64,000 bases of DNA. It comes from Pseudomonas thivervalensis. GTDB lineage: Bacteria > Pseudomonadota > Gammaproteobacteria > Pseudomonadales > Pseudomonadaceae. The translations under genes and the position numbers were made by a program. The stretch is taken from contig NZ_LHVE01000015.1 in NCBI RefSeq assembly GCF_001269655.1, positions 1-64,000 of the forward strand, in the 5' to 3' direction. Positions 7,139 to 16,272 of the stretch are shown one piece after another. The stretch's first letter is position 1; the number at the start of each line of letters is the position of its first letter. The notes beneath the pieces are model-generated. The model saw only the letters and a list, made by a program, of their open reading frames with translations, made no database searches and had not been told where the DNA came from.

Positions 7139-7524
7139 AGCGAAACGGTCGTCTATTTGGATCCACCCTTAAAGGATGGGAGATAACGCACCATTACTAT
7201 CCCCTACAAGGCCAAGGCTGCGCCCCTATAACGTGCTCACCCGAGCACACAAGCTTCTGATTTTGTGGGCTTTTTGCCAGGGATCGGAAGTGAAGGACCT
7301 TTGCACGAGCGTTCCCGATAACGAGGACTGGCTGCATAACAGGGCAGGTCATAACAACTAGGCCGCTTTGCGCACAACTTGAGTGCAATTATTTAGACAC
7401 TCGGAACTTAGTATGCCTGCACACGGCACTGTGGCGCCTGCATTCCACACTTCCGAGTGCACGATGACCGCTGAACACTATTAACTCCGGCCATTTAATG
7501 GCGTGAAAAACAGAGGTAAATGCG

Positions 7525-8841
7525 ATGCGCATTAGCATATTTGGTTTGGGTTACGTCGGTGCAGTATGTGCCGGTTGCCTGTCTGCACGGGGCCATGATG
7601 TAGTTGGCGTAGATGTCGCCAAAGACAAAATCGACATGATCAACGCCGGTAAATCGCCGATCGTTGAACCTGGTCTTGGTGAGCTGTTGGCGCAAGGCAT
7701 TCAAACGGGCCGACTGCGCGGTACAACCAACTTCGCCGAAGCCATTCGCGATACTGACTTGTCGATGATTTGCGTCGGTACACCGAGCAAAAAGAACGGC
7801 GACCTGGAACTGAACTACATCGAGGCCGTGTGCCGCGAGATCGGTTTTGTCCTGCGTGACAAGACCACCCGCCACACCATCGTCGTGCGCAGCACCGTCC
7901 TGCCAGGCACCGTGGCAAACGTTGTCATCCCGATCCTGGAAGACTGCTCCGGCAAGAAAGCCGGCGTCGATTTCGGTGTCGCGGTCAACCCTGAGTTCCT
8001 GCGCGAAAGCACTGCGATCAAAGACTACGACCAGCCACCAATGACCGTTATCGGTGAGTTCGACACCGCCTCCGGTGACGTTCTGCAGTCGCTGTACGAA
8101 GAGCTCGACGCGCCGATCATCCGCAAGGACATCGCCGTCGCCGAGATGATCAAGTACACCTGCAACGTATGGCACGCCACCAAAGTGACCTTCGCCAACG
8201 AGATCGGCAACATCGCCAAGGCCGTCGGCGTCGATGGTCGTGAAGTGATGGACGTCGTCTGCCAGGACAAGACCCTGAACCTGTCCCAGTACTACATGCG
8301 CCCTGGCTTCGCCTTCGGCGGCTCCTGCCTGCCCAAGGACGTTCGCGCCCTGACCTACCGCGCCGGCGCCCTGGACGTGGAAGCACCGCTGCTCAACTCG
8401 CTGATGCGCAGCAACGAATCCCAGGTGCAGAACGCCTTCGATATCGTTTCCAGCCACGACAAGCGCAAAGTCGCCCTGCTGGGCCTGAGCTTCAAGGCCG
8501 GCACCGACGACCTGCGTGAAAGCCCGTTGGTAGAACTGGCGGAAATGCTGATCGGCAAGGGCTTCGACCTGAAGATCTACGACAGCAACGTCGAATATGC
8601 CCGCGTCCACGGTGCGAACAAGGATTACATCGAGTCGAAGATTCCTCACGTCTCGTCCTTGCTCAACGCCGATTTCGACTCGGTGATCGACAGCTCCGAC
8701 ATCATCATCCTGGGCAACCGCGACGAGAAGTTCCGCGCGCTGACCGAGAACGTACCGGAAGGCAAGCAGGTCATCGACCTGGTCGGCTTCATGTCCAAGG
8801 CCACCAACCCGAGTGGCCGGACCGAAGGCATCTGCTGGTAA
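7525..8841 (+). CDS. algD: GDP-mannose 6-dehydrogenase AlgD
   Basis: Oxidises GDP-mannose to GDP-mannuronic acid with two NAD+, the committing step of alginate synthesis, in the cytoplasm. 438 residues, the family length. N-terminal Rossmann domain with MRISIFGLGYVGAVCAG; central dimerisation helices; catalytic cysteine in FAFGGSCLPKDVRAL at about residue 268; C-terminal UDP/GDP-binding domain with LGLSFKAGTDDLRESPLVEL. First gene of the 12-gene operon that runs to algA, with the long regulatory region in front. Identity is certain. Confidence 0.98.
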   Translation: MRISIFGLGYVGAVCAGCLSARGHDVVGVDVAKDKIDMINAGKSPIVEPGLGELLAQGIQTGRLRGTTNFAEAIRDTDLSMICVGTPSKKNGDLELNYIEAVCREIGFVLRDKTTRHTIVVRSTVLPGTVANVVIPILEDCSGKKAGVDFGVAVNPEFLRESTAIKDYDQPPMTVIGEFDTASGDVLQSLYEELDAPIIRKDIAVAEMIKYTCNVWHATKVTFANEIGNIAKAVGVDGREVMDVVCQDKTLNLSQYYMRPGFAFGGSCLPKDVRALTYRAGALDVEAPLLNSLMRSNESQVQNAFDIVSSHDKRKVALLGLSFKAGTDDLRESPLVELAEMLIGKGFDLKIYDSNVEYARVHGANKDYIESKIPHVSSLLNADFDSVIDSSDIIILGNRDEKFRALTENVPEGKQVIDLVGFMSKATNPSGRTEGICW

Positions 8842-8932
8842 GTCTGTTTGCCGGCCGGGGCATGCCTCGGCCGGCCTTTCGCCTGCCTTAACCCATCGGG
8901 CCGCCCACAAGGCCCGCCCGAGATAGAGACGG

Positions 8933-10423
8933 ATGCAGATTATGCACAGGCTAAAGCACGGCCTGCTTCAGGCCGCCGGTTGGCTGTTTTACTTGAGTTT
9001 ATTGATGGGCATCGCCATGGCGCTGCCCACGTCCACGTTCGACTCCGAATCCAAGGATTTCATCTTCCTGATCGGCGCCGTGGGCATCTGGCGTTACTCC
9101 ATGGGAGCGACGCATTTCGTGCGCGGCATGATCTTCCTGTACATCGTCTACCCACACCTGCGCCGCAAGGTCCGCAAGCTGGGCGCGGCGGCGGATCCGT
9201 CCCACGTGTACCTGATGGTCACCAGCTTCCGGATCGACGCGCTGACCACTGCACAAGTGTATGGCTCGGTGATTCGCGAAGCCATCGACTGCGGTCTGCC
9301 CACCACCGTGGTCTGCTCCATTGTGGAAATGTCCGACGAACTGCTGGTCAAGAGCCTCTGGGCCCGCATGAACCCGCCTGCGCGGGTCAAGCTGGACTTC
9401 GTGCGCATCCCGGGTACCGGCAAGCGTGACGGCCTGGCCTACGGCTTCCGCGCCATCTCCCGGCACCTGCCGGACGATCGTGCCGTGGTAGCGGTGATCG
9501 ACGGCGACACCGTGCTTGCCGAAGGCGTCGTGCGCAAGACCGTGCCGTGGTTCCAGCTGTTCGGCAACGTCGGCGGCCTGACCACCAACGAGTTCTGCGA
9601 AGTGCGCGGCGGCTACATCATGAGCGAGTGGCACAAACTGCGCTTCGCCCAGCGGCACATCAACATGTGCTCCATGGCCTTGTCCAAGCGCGTGCTGACC
9701 ATGACCGGCCGCATGTCGGTGTTCCGCGCCACCGTGGTCACCAACCCGGACTTCATCGCGGACGTGGAAAGCGACTCGCTGCAACACTGGCGCCTGGGCC
9801 GCTTCAAGTTCCTGACCGGCGATGACAAGTCGAGCTGGTTCAGCCTGATGCGGCTGGGCTACGACACCTTCTACGTGCCCGATGCGGCGATCAACACTGT
9901 CGAGCATCCGCCGGAGAAGAGCTTCATCAAGGCCAGCCGCAAGCTGATGTTCCGCTGGTACGGCAACAACCTGCGGCAGAACTCCCGGGCACTGGGCCTG
10001 GGTCTGCGCCGTCTGGGCCTGTTCACCTCGGTGGTGCTGTTCGACCAGCGAGTGTCGATGTGGACCTCGCTGCTGGGCCTGACCGTGGCCTTGATCGCCA
10101 GCTTCAAGTATGGCACCGCGTTCATCCTGGTGTATTTGCTCTGGATCGGCATCACCCGGTTCCTGCTGACCCTGCTGCTGTCGTGCTCCGGGCACCGGAT
10201 CGGCCCTGCCTACCCGGCGATTCTCTATTACAACCAGATCGTCGGCGCCATGGTGAAGATCTACGTGTTCTTCCGCCTCGACCAGCAGTCCTGGACTCGC
10301 CAGCCCACCCACCTGACCCGTGATCTCGCCAGCTTTCAACGTTGGTTCAACACTTGGTCGTCTCGGACCATGACCTTCTCCGCCGGCAGCATTTTTGTCG
10401 CCGTGCTGCTGACGATGGTCTGA
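8933..10423 (+). CDS. alg8: Mannuronan synthase Alg8 (family 2 glycosyltransferase)
   Basis: Inner-membrane polymerase that adds mannuronate from GDP-mannuronate to the growing chain and, with Alg44, passes it into the periplasm. 496 residues with N-terminal membrane helices, a cytoplasmic GT2 domain (acidic motifs VAVIDGDT and DVESDS, acceptor-side motif LQHWRLGRF) and C-terminal helices (SMWTSLLGLTVALIASF, TAFILVYLLWIGIT). I keep the ATG at 8933, which has a GAGATAGAGACGG leader; a second ATG at 8942 is possible. It follows algD after about 90 bases. Confidence 0.97.
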   Translation: MQIMHRLKHGLLQAAGWLFYLSLLMGIAMALPTSTFDSESKDFIFLIGAVGIWRYSMGATHFVRGMIFLYIVYPHLRRKVRKLGAAADPSHVYLMVTSFRIDALTTAQVYGSVIREAIDCGLPTTVVCSIVEMSDELLVKSLWARMNPPARVKLDFVRIPGTGKRDGLAYGFRAISRHLPDDRAVVAVIDGDTVLAEGVVRKTVPWFQLFGNVGGLTTNEFCEVRGGYIMSEWHKLRFAQRHINMCSMALSKRVLTMTGRMSVFRATVVTNPDFIADVESDSLQHWRLGRFKFLTGDDKSSWFSLMRLGYDTFYVPDAAINTVEHPPEKSFIKASRKLMFRWYGNNLRQNSRALGLGLRRLGLFTSVVLFDQRVSMWTSLLGLTVALIASFKYGTAFILVYLLWIGITRFLLTLLLSCSGHRIGPAYPAILYYNQIVGAMVKIYVFFRLDQQSWTRQPTHLTRDLASFQRWFNTWSSRTMTFSAGSIFVAVLLTMV

Positions 10424-10458
10424 CCGGACTTGAATGAATTAACTAGGAAATCGCCCCT

Positions 10459-11628
10459 ATGAACACCGCCGTGAATGTCAACGTAGTGCATGAATCCGAA
10501 GCCCAGCGCCAACACGCCAGGGTCAAAATCCCGGCCAAGCTGCGCTTCTTCGGCCCCGACCGTACGCCCATGGAAGTCAAGGTCGTGGACCTGTCTGCCG
10601 GTGGGCTGTGCTTCAACGCCGGCCAACTGCCGCTCAAGGTTGGCGAGACCTACAAGGCTCGCCTGCAGTTCGTGATCGACAACCTCGGCCTGGCCATGGA
10701 CGTGGAATTGCAGATCCGTTCCTACGACCGCCAGACCGGCCGCACCGGTTGCCAGTTCCAGAACCTGGAGCCACGGGACATCTCGACGCTGCGTCACATC
10801 ATCACCTCGCACCTGGCCGGCGACATCGTCGGTGTCGGCGACGTGCTGGCGACCCTGCAGCGCGACAATTTCACCAAGGCTCGCAAACAGAAAGACGAAA
10901 ACGGCGGCATGAGCGCCTTCGGTCGCCTGCGCGCCGTGACCTTCAGCCTCGGCATTTTCATCGTTGGCCTGGCGGCGTTCGGTTTCATCTTCAAGTCGGT
11001 GTACGGCATGTACTTCGTCAGCCACGCCCAGGCAGGCCTGGTGAACGTACCGGGCATGGCCATCACCATGCCGCGTGACGGCACCGTACAGAGCCTGGTC
11101 AAGGCCGACGGCGTGGCCGCCAAAGGCGCCCCGCTGGCGACCTTCAGCACCAGCATGCTCGACGTGCTCAAGGGTCACCTGGACGACAACCAGTTGCAGC
11201 CATCCAAGGTCGAGGAGCTGTTCGGCAAGCAAATGACCGGCACCCTGACCTCCCCCTGCGATTGCATCGTGGCCCAGCAACTGGTCGCCAACGGCCAATA
11301 CGCCAGCAAGGGCGACGTGATCTTCCAACTGGTCCCTCGGGGTACCGAAGCCAACGTTGAAGCGCGCTTCTCCTACCGCCAGTTCGGCGATGTGCGCCCA
11401 GGCACGCCGGTCAGCTTCCAGGTCGCCGGTGAAGACACCACCCGTACCGGCAAGATCGTCAGCAGCACCAGCCTGAAAAGTGCCGACCTGTCCTCCGATA
11501 TCCGAGTGCTGATCCAGCCTGACGAACCCCTGGACAGCTCGCTGGCCGGCCGTCCGGTAGAAGTCACCAGCTCCCGTGGCCCGAACCTGAACTGGCTGAT
11601 CGACAAAGCCATGGCCGTTGGTATTTAA
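10459..11628 (+). CDS. alg44: Alginate co-polymerase and c-di-GMP receptor Alg44
   Basis: Inner-membrane protein required for polymerisation; its PilZ domain binds cyclic di-GMP and switches Alg8 on. 389 residues. The PilZ signature is intact: R17-x-x-x-R21 in QRQHAR and DLSAGG around residues 44-49, followed by a single membrane helix (LGIFIVGLAAFGFIFKS, about 160-180) and a periplasmic adaptor-like (HlyD/MFP) domain. AGGAA lies upstream of the start. It is the operon's direct link to c-di-GMP; a diguanylate cyclase gene lies elsewhere in the window (43764-45260), but no connection is shown. Confidence 0.97.
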   Translation: MNTAVNVNVVHESEAQRQHARVKIPAKLRFFGPDRTPMEVKVVDLSAGGLCFNAGQLPLKVGETYKARLQFVIDNLGLAMDVELQIRSYDRQTGRTGCQFQNLEPRDISTLRHIITSHLAGDIVGVGDVLATLQRDNFTKARKQKDENGGMSAFGRLRAVTFSLGIFIVGLAAFGFIFKSVYGMYFVSHAQAGLVNVPGMAITMPRDGTVQSLVKADGVAAKGAPLATFSTSMLDVLKGHLDDNQLQPSKVEELFGKQMTGTLTSPCDCIVAQQLVANGQYASKGDVIFQLVPRGTEANVEARFSYRQFGDVRPGTPVSFQVAGEDTTRTGKIVSSTSLKSADLSSDIRVLIQPDEPLDSSLAGRPVEVTSSRGPNLNWLIDKAMAVGI

Positions 11629-11637
11629 GTCGAGGAT

Positions 11638-13149
11638 ATGCCCGTGATCACTCCACAAAACAACAATGCGCCGCGTTCCCTGTGGGAGCGAGCCTGCTCG
11701 CGATGGGATCGACGCGGACTGTCTGGTACTCCGAGCGGCCTGCATCGCGAGCAAGCTCGCTCCCACACAGGCTATGCGGTGTGTGCCCTGGCACTGGCCG
11801 TCAGCCTGGCCGGTTGCGCCGGCCTGCCCGATCAACGCCTGGCCAACGAGGCCCTCAAGCGCGGCGACACGGCGCTGGCGCAGCAGAACTATCAGCAACT
11901 CGCCGACCTGGGCTACAGCGAAGCCCAGGTGGGCCTGGCCGATATCCAGGTGGACAGCCGCGACCCCGAGCAGATGAAAAAAGCCGAGGCGACTTACCGC
12001 GCCGCGGCCGATATCTCGCCACGGGCCCAGGCTCGCCTGGGTCGCCTGCTGGTGGCCAAGCCCGGCTCCACCGAAGCGGAAAAACACGAAGCCGAAGGCC
12101 TGTTGAAGAAAGCCTTCGCCAACGGTGAAGGCAACACCCTGATCCCGCTGGCGATGCTGTACCTGCAGTACCCCCACAGCTTCCCGAACGTCAACGCCCA
12201 GCAGCAGATCAGCCAATGGCGCAGCGCCGGCTACCCGGAAGCGGGCCTGGCGCAGATTCTGCTCTACCGCACCCAGGGCACCTACGACCAGCACCTGGAC
12301 GAAGTCGAGAAGGTCTGCAAGGCCGCGCTGGCGACCACGGACATCTGCTACGTCGAACTGGCCACGGTCTATCAGAAACGCGGCCAGCCGGAACAGCAGG
12401 CCGCGTTGCTCAAGCAGATGCAGGACGGCCACGCCCGTGGCGTCGTGTCCGCCCAGCGTGTGGACAGCGTCGCCCGCGTCCTGGCCGATGCCAGCCTGGG
12501 CAAGACCGACGAAAAGACCGCCCAGTCGTTGCTTGAAGGCATCGCCCCTGGCTACCCCGCTGCCTGGGTCAGCCTGGCGCAACTGCTCTACGACTTCCCG
12601 GAACTGGGTGACGTCGACAAGATGATGCAATACCTGGAAAACGGCCGCGCCGCCGACCAGCCTCGCGCCGAACTGTTGCTGGGCAAGCTGTATTACGAAG
12701 GCAAGTGGGTCCCGGCCGATGCCAAGGTCGCCGAGGCGCATTTCCAGAAAGCCGTGGGCCGCGAAGTGGCCGCCGACTACTACCTCGGCCAGATCTATCG
12801 CCGTGGCTACCTGGGTCAGGTGTACTCGCAAAAAGCCTTGGACCACCTGCTCAAGGCCGCCCGCAACGGCCAGAACAGCGCCGACTACGCCATTGCCCAG
12901 CTGTTCTCCCAGGGCAAGGGCACCAAGCCCAACCCGGTCAACGCCTACGTGTTCAGCCAGTTGGCCAAGGCCCAGAACACCCCGCAAGCCACCGAGCTTG
13001 CCCAAACCCTCGAAGCACAATTACCGCCGGAACAACTTGCACAAGCGCAACGCCTGCTACAACAAGAGCAGGCCATTCGCGGCTCGATGAGCCCCGATAC
13101 GCTGGAACTGCAAGCCCTAAAAGAAGATGACGGCGAGGAACCTCTATGA
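11638..13149 (+). CDS. algK: Outer-membrane lipoprotein AlgK (Sel1/TPR repeats), with REP-encoded N-terminus
   Basis: Periplasmic lipoprotein scaffold made of Sel1-like/TPR repeats that places the AlgE porin and joins the export complex. The mature protein starts at the Cys of LAVSLAGC (Cys60 of the open frame) and continues GLPDQRLANEALKRGD, followed by repeats such as SYPAAWVSLAQLLYDFP-like and YYLGQIYRRGYLGQVYSQKA. The N-terminus is odd. Between APR (residue 13) and the hydrophobic core, 29 codons come from a complete REP pair (11681-11767), giving an Arg-rich n-region more than 45 residues long. The frame is kept. The start at 11638 has AGGA upstream; an alternative is a GTG near 11779, directly at the hydrophobic core. 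The gene overlaps algE by 4 bases. Confidence 0.95.
   Translation: MPVITPQNNNAPRSLWERACSRWDRRGLSGTPSGLHREQARSHTGYAVCALALAVSLAGCAGLPDQRLANEALKRGDTALAQQNYQQLADLGYSEAQVGLADIQVDSRDPEQMKKAEATYRAAADISPRAQARLGRLLVAKPGSTEAEKHEAEGLLKKAFANGEGNTLIPLAMLYLQYPHSFPNVNAQQQISQWRSAGYPEAGLAQILLYRTQGTYDQHLDEVEKVCKAALATTDICYVELATVYQKRGQPEQQAALLKQMQDGHARGVVSAQRVDSVARVLADASLGKTDEKTAQSLLEGIAPGYPAAWVSLAQLLYDFPELGDVDKMMQYLENGRAADQPRAELLLGKLYYEGKWVPADAKVAEAHFQKAVGREVAADYYLGQIYRRGYLGQVYSQKALDHLLKAARNGQNSADYAIAQLFSQGKGTKPNPVNAYVFSQLAKAQNTPQATELAQTLEAQLPPEQLAQAQRLLQQEQAIRGSMSPDTLELQALKEDDGEEPL
11681..11767. repeat. REP pair, family A, inside the algK coding sequence
   Basis: TGTGGGAGCGAGCCTGCTCG and CGAGCAAGCTCGCTCCCACA form a complete inverted pair, 87 bp (29 codons) long, within the region encoding the AlgK signal peptide. 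The same element is intergenic at every other complete family A copy in the window. Confidence 0.93.
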
Positions 13150-14645
13150 AGCTTTTGAAGCTCAACCCTTTTGTGCAGGCTGGTATTGGCCTGTCGTTTG
13201 CCCTGTTGTGGTCCAGCCCGAGCCTGGCGGCCCTGACTGATACCAAGAACTTTGGCCTGGAAGTGAAGATCACCGGCCAGTCCGAAGACGACCGTGACCT
13301 CGGCACCCAGAGCGGTGGCGACGTCAACGGTGTCGGCCTGGACCTGCGGCCGTGGGTCTACGGTGAAAGCGAAAGCGGCACCTGGAGCGCCTACGCCATG
13401 GCCCAGGCCGTGACGTCCAGCGACATCATCGAGACCGACACCCTGCAGCAGTCCGATGGCAGCACCCAGCAAACCGACAGCGGCGATCGCGAAGCCAAGA
13501 AAAGCTACCTGGCCATGCGCGAGTTCTGGATCGGCTACCGTGGTCTGACCCCCTACCCGGGCGAGCAGTTGAAGTTCGGTCGCCAGCGCCTGCGCAACGA
13601 CGACGGCCAATGGCGCGACACCAACATCGAAGCCCTGAACTGGACCTTCGACACCACCTTGCTGCGGGCCAACCTCGGCGTGGCCGAACGCTTCAGCGAA
13701 TACCGCACCGACCTCAAGGAACTGTCCCCCAAGGACAAGGACCGCCTGCACGTCTACGGCGACGTGGGCTACCAGTGGATGCCAGGCCAGTGGGCCGGGA
13801 TCCGTGCCCACCACTCCCATGACAACGGCAGCCTCGATTACCCGACCCCGGGCGAAGCTACCGACACCCTGGACAAGACCGAAAACGGTGACTTGACCTG
13901 GCTGGGCCTGGAAGCCAACAGCGACGCCTACAACTGGCGCAACACCAACACCGTCAACTACTGGGCCAGCCTCACCGGCATGACCGGCGACCGTGACACC
14001 GTCAACCCGCTCAACGCCGACGGCACACGCCCAACAGAAGCCAAGCACAGCGACGACGTGGATGGCTGGGCCACCGACCTGGGTATCCGCCTGCGTCTGG
14101 ACCCGCAATGGCAAGTCGGTGCGGCCTATGCCCGCGCCAGCGAGGACTACGAACAGAACGGCCTGCAAAGCAACCGCTCGAACTTCACCGGCACCCGCTC
14201 GCGCGTGCACCGTTTCGGCGAAGCGTTCCGCGGCGAAATGGCCAACACCCAGAGCGCCAGCCTGTTCGGTTCCTGGCAGTTGCGTGACGAATACGACGCC
14301 AGCCTTGTGTACCACAAGTTCTGGCGCGTGGACGGCAACAAGCCGGTGGGCAGCAACGGCATCAACGCCGTGGAAAACAACACCGACGACGTGACCGGCG
14401 CCATCCTCTCCACCTCGACCCTGCCGCTGCGTGATGGCGACAAGGACCTGGGCCAGGAAGTCGACCTCGTCGTCACCAAGTACTTCAAGCAAGGCCTGCT
14501 GCCGGCCGCGCTGAGTCAGTCCATTGATGAGCCGTCGGCGCTGGTGCGCTTTCGTGGCGGCGTGTTCAAACCAGGTGACGCCTATGGCAAAGAGGTCGAT
14601 TCGTACATGCATCGCGCCTTTGTCGACGTGATCTGGCGCTTCTGA
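13146..14645 (+). CDS. algE: Alginate outer-membrane export porin AlgE
   Basis: Outer-membrane beta-barrel (18 strands in the known structure) with an electropositive pore through which alginate leaves the cell. 499 residues with a signal peptide (LSFALLWSSPSLAA). The sequence alternates hydrophobic and polar residues as expected, with barrel segments such as VGLDLRPWVYGE, LKFGRQRLRNDDGQW and the ending MHRAFVDVIWRF, whose last residue is the C-terminal Phe needed for barrel assembly. The start ATGA overlaps the end of algK; its own stop overlaps the first possible algG start. Confidence 0.97.
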   Translation: MKLLKLNPFVQAGIGLSFALLWSSPSLAALTDTKNFGLEVKITGQSEDDRDLGTQSGGDVNGVGLDLRPWVYGESESGTWSAYAMAQAVTSSDIIETDTLQQSDGSTQQTDSGDREAKKSYLAMREFWIGYRGLTPYPGEQLKFGRQRLRNDDGQWRDTNIEALNWTFDTTLLRANLGVAERFSEYRTDLKELSPKDKDRLHVYGDVGYQWMPGQWAGIRAHHSHDNGSLDYPTPGEATDTLDKTENGDLTWLGLEANSDAYNWRNTNTVNYWASLTGMTGDRDTVNPLNADGTRPTEAKHSDDVDGWATDLGIRLRLDPQWQVGAAYARASEDYEQNGLQSNRSNFTGTRSRVHRFGEAFRGEMANTQSASLFGSWQLRDEYDASLVYHKFWRVDGNKPVGSNGINAVENNTDDVTGAILSTSTLPLRDGDKDLGQEVDLVVTKYFKQGLLPAALSQSIDEPSALVRFRGGVFKPGDAYGKEVDSYMHRAFVDVIWRF

Positions 14646-14671
14646 TGCGAATGGCCATGGGAGTGCCCGAT

Positions 14672-16261
14672 ATGAACCGCTACCTCAGGAACAGCCAGGC
14701 GATGAAAGGTTCGATCAGCCTGTTGGTCGCAGCGATGCTGCTGGCCGGCTCGCCGGCGTTCGCCAACGTTGAACCGGTGGTCAAGCCGGGCAACGTGGCC
14801 AAGGAACTGCAACAAGCCAAGACCTATACCGTCAGCAGCGCGCCGACCGCACCGCTGGAGCTGGCCACGCCGACCCTGCCCGACCTCAAAGGCTATACGG
14901 CCGAAGCGGTCGCGGCCAAGATCGTGCGCAGCAAGCCCGGCAAGGTCAGCGTGCGTCGGATGATGCAGGAAAACGCCTTGAAGGACTTCATCGGCGGCGA
15001 CAACAAGATGGCCGAGTGGGTCGTGCGTCAGCACGGTATCCCACAGGCCATTTTCGTCGACGATGGCTACATGAACTTCAAGGAACTGGCCAAGAAACAA
15101 CCCAAGTACATCATCGAAACCTCGCCAGGTGTCTACCTGGCGAAGATTCCGATCGTGGTCGGCCAGAAAGGCATCTTGGAAATCGACAAACAGACCCAGG
15201 AATTGCGCCTGTCCCAGGAGGGCGGCGCGTTCTTGATCAACGATGGCCGGATGTTCATCCGCGACACCAAGGTCACCGGCTGGCGCGAAAAGGAAAACGG
15301 CCCTGCCACGTTCCGTTCGCCCAAGGAATTCCGTCCGTTCCTGCTGGCCTGGGGCGGCACCGAGACCTACATCGTCAACACCAAGATGGCGAGTTTCGGC
15401 TACGCCAACAGTAAGTCGTACGGGGTGAGTATTTCCCAGTACACGCCGAACATGGCCAAGGTCCTCAAGCGCCCGGAACCGACCGGCTGGATCATCGGTT
15501 CCGAGTTCTCGGACATGTGGTACGGCTTCTACTGCTACGAAACCAACGATTTCGTGGTCAAGGGCAATACCTACAAGGACAACATCGTCTACGGCATCGA
15601 CCCCCACGACCGTTCCCATCGGCTGATCATTGCCGACAACACCGTCTACGGGACCAAGAAGAAGCACGGGATCATTATTTCCCGTGAGGTCAACGACAGC
15701 TTCATTTTCAACAACCGCAGCTATGACAACAAACTCTCGGGCCTGGTGATCGACCGTAACAGCGTGAACAACCTGATCGCCTACAACGAGATCTACAAGA
15801 ACCACACCGACGGCATCACGCTGTACGAGAGTGGTGACAACCTGCTGTGGGGCAACAAAGTGATCAGCAACCGCCGCCACGGCATCCGGATTCGTAACAG
15901 CGTGAACATCCGCCTCTACGAAAACGTGTCCATGGCCAACGGCCTGACCGGTCTCTACGGCCACATCAAGGACCTGTCCGACACCGACCGGGACATCAAG
16001 CTCGACCCGTTCGATACCGAAGTGTCGCTGATCGTGGTCGGTGGCGAATTGGCCGCCAATGGCAGCGGCCCGTTGTCCATCGACTCGCCCCTGAGCGTCG
16101 AGCTGTACCGCGTGTCCATGCTCGCGCCGACCAAATCCAGCGGCATCAGCTTCACGGGAATCCTTGGCGAGCGCCAGGATGAAATTCTCGACCTGCTGGT
16201 GCGCCAGCAGAAAGCCGTGCTGATCGACCCTGTCGAACGCCAGACCGAAATGCGGGACTGA
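14672..16261 (+). CDS. algG: Periplasmic mannuronan C5-epimerase AlgG
   Basis: Converts mannuronate residues of the polymer to guluronate in the periplasm, and guides the chain through the export complex. Right-handed beta-helix (CASH/PbH1 repeats). I prefer the ATG at 14672 because GGGAG stands 8-12 bases upstream and the product then starts MNRYLRNSQ followed by a signal peptide ending SPAFA; an ATG at 14645 overlapping the algE stop is the alternative. The catalytic motif YGIDPHDRSH (the DPHD motif) lies near residue 320, and the helix repeats NDSFIFNNRSYDNKLSGLVI and IAYNEIYKNHTDGITLYES follow. 529 residues, normal length. Confidence 0.97.
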   Translation: MNRYLRNSQAMKGSISLLVAAMLLAGSPAFANVEPVVKPGNVAKELQQAKTYTVSSAPTAPLELATPTLPDLKGYTAEAVAAKIVRSKPGKVSVRRMMQENALKDFIGGDNKMAEWVVRQHGIPQAIFVDDGYMNFKELAKKQPKYIIETSPGVYLAKIPIVVGQKGILEIDKQTQELRLSQEGGAFLINDGRMFIRDTKVTGWREKENGPATFRSPKEFRPFLLAWGGTETYIVNTKMASFGYANSKSYGVSISQYTPNMAKVLKRPEPTGWIIGSEFSDMWYGFYCYETNDFVVKGNTYKDNIVYGIDPHDRSHRLIIADNTVYGTKKKHGIIISREVNDSFIFNNRSYDNKLSGLVIDRNSVNNLIAYNEIYKNHTDGITLYESGDNLLWGNKVISNRRHGIRIRNSVNIRLYENVSMANGLTGLYGHIKDLSDTDRDIKLDPFDTEVSLIVVGGELAANGSGPLSIDSPLSVELYRVSMLAPTKSSGISFTGILGERQDEILDLLVRQQKAVLIDPVERQTEMRD

Positions 16262-16272
16262 GGATGACCTTT

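Larger units (their letters stand above)
6715..7524 (+). promoter_or_regulatory. algD upstream regulatory region and long leader (810 bp)
   Basis: The long, AT-rich gap before algD has no credible gene. In Pseudomonas the single main promoter of the alginate operon lies far upstream of algD and depends on AlgU, AlgR, AmrZ and DNA bending. Seen here: a direct repeat GTAGTGGCAC at 6869-6878 and 6894-6903; phased 10-bp repeats at 6981-7010; an AlgU-type promoter candidate at 7028-7054; AlgR-like sequences at 7105-7113 and 7145-7153; a perfect palindrome at 7121-7138; and a hairpin GTGCTC-ACCC-GAGCAC at 7233-7248. Assigning regulators to these sites is inference. Confidence 0.75.

Noticed and set aside
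7404..7430. Perfect GAACTT as the algD promoter
   Set aside because: The -10 at the proper distance (GCACT or CACTG) is poor; the candidate at 7028-7054 fits both boxes better. Kept only as an alternative.
7432..7446. Possible sigma-54 promoter TGGCGC-N5-TTCC before algD
   Set aside because: The GC of the -12 element is missing, so the match is too weak to claim.
10336..13020. 894-codon open frame on the minus strand across alg44 and algK
   Set aside because: Antisense shadow of high-GC genes: composition is low-complexity (Gly, Ala, Val, Gln, His rich), there is no start signal, and the plus strand holds certain alginate genes.
12945..14612. 555-codon minus-strand open frame opposite algE
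   Set aside because: Shadow of algE, which has the signal peptide, barrel strands and terminal Phe of the real porin.
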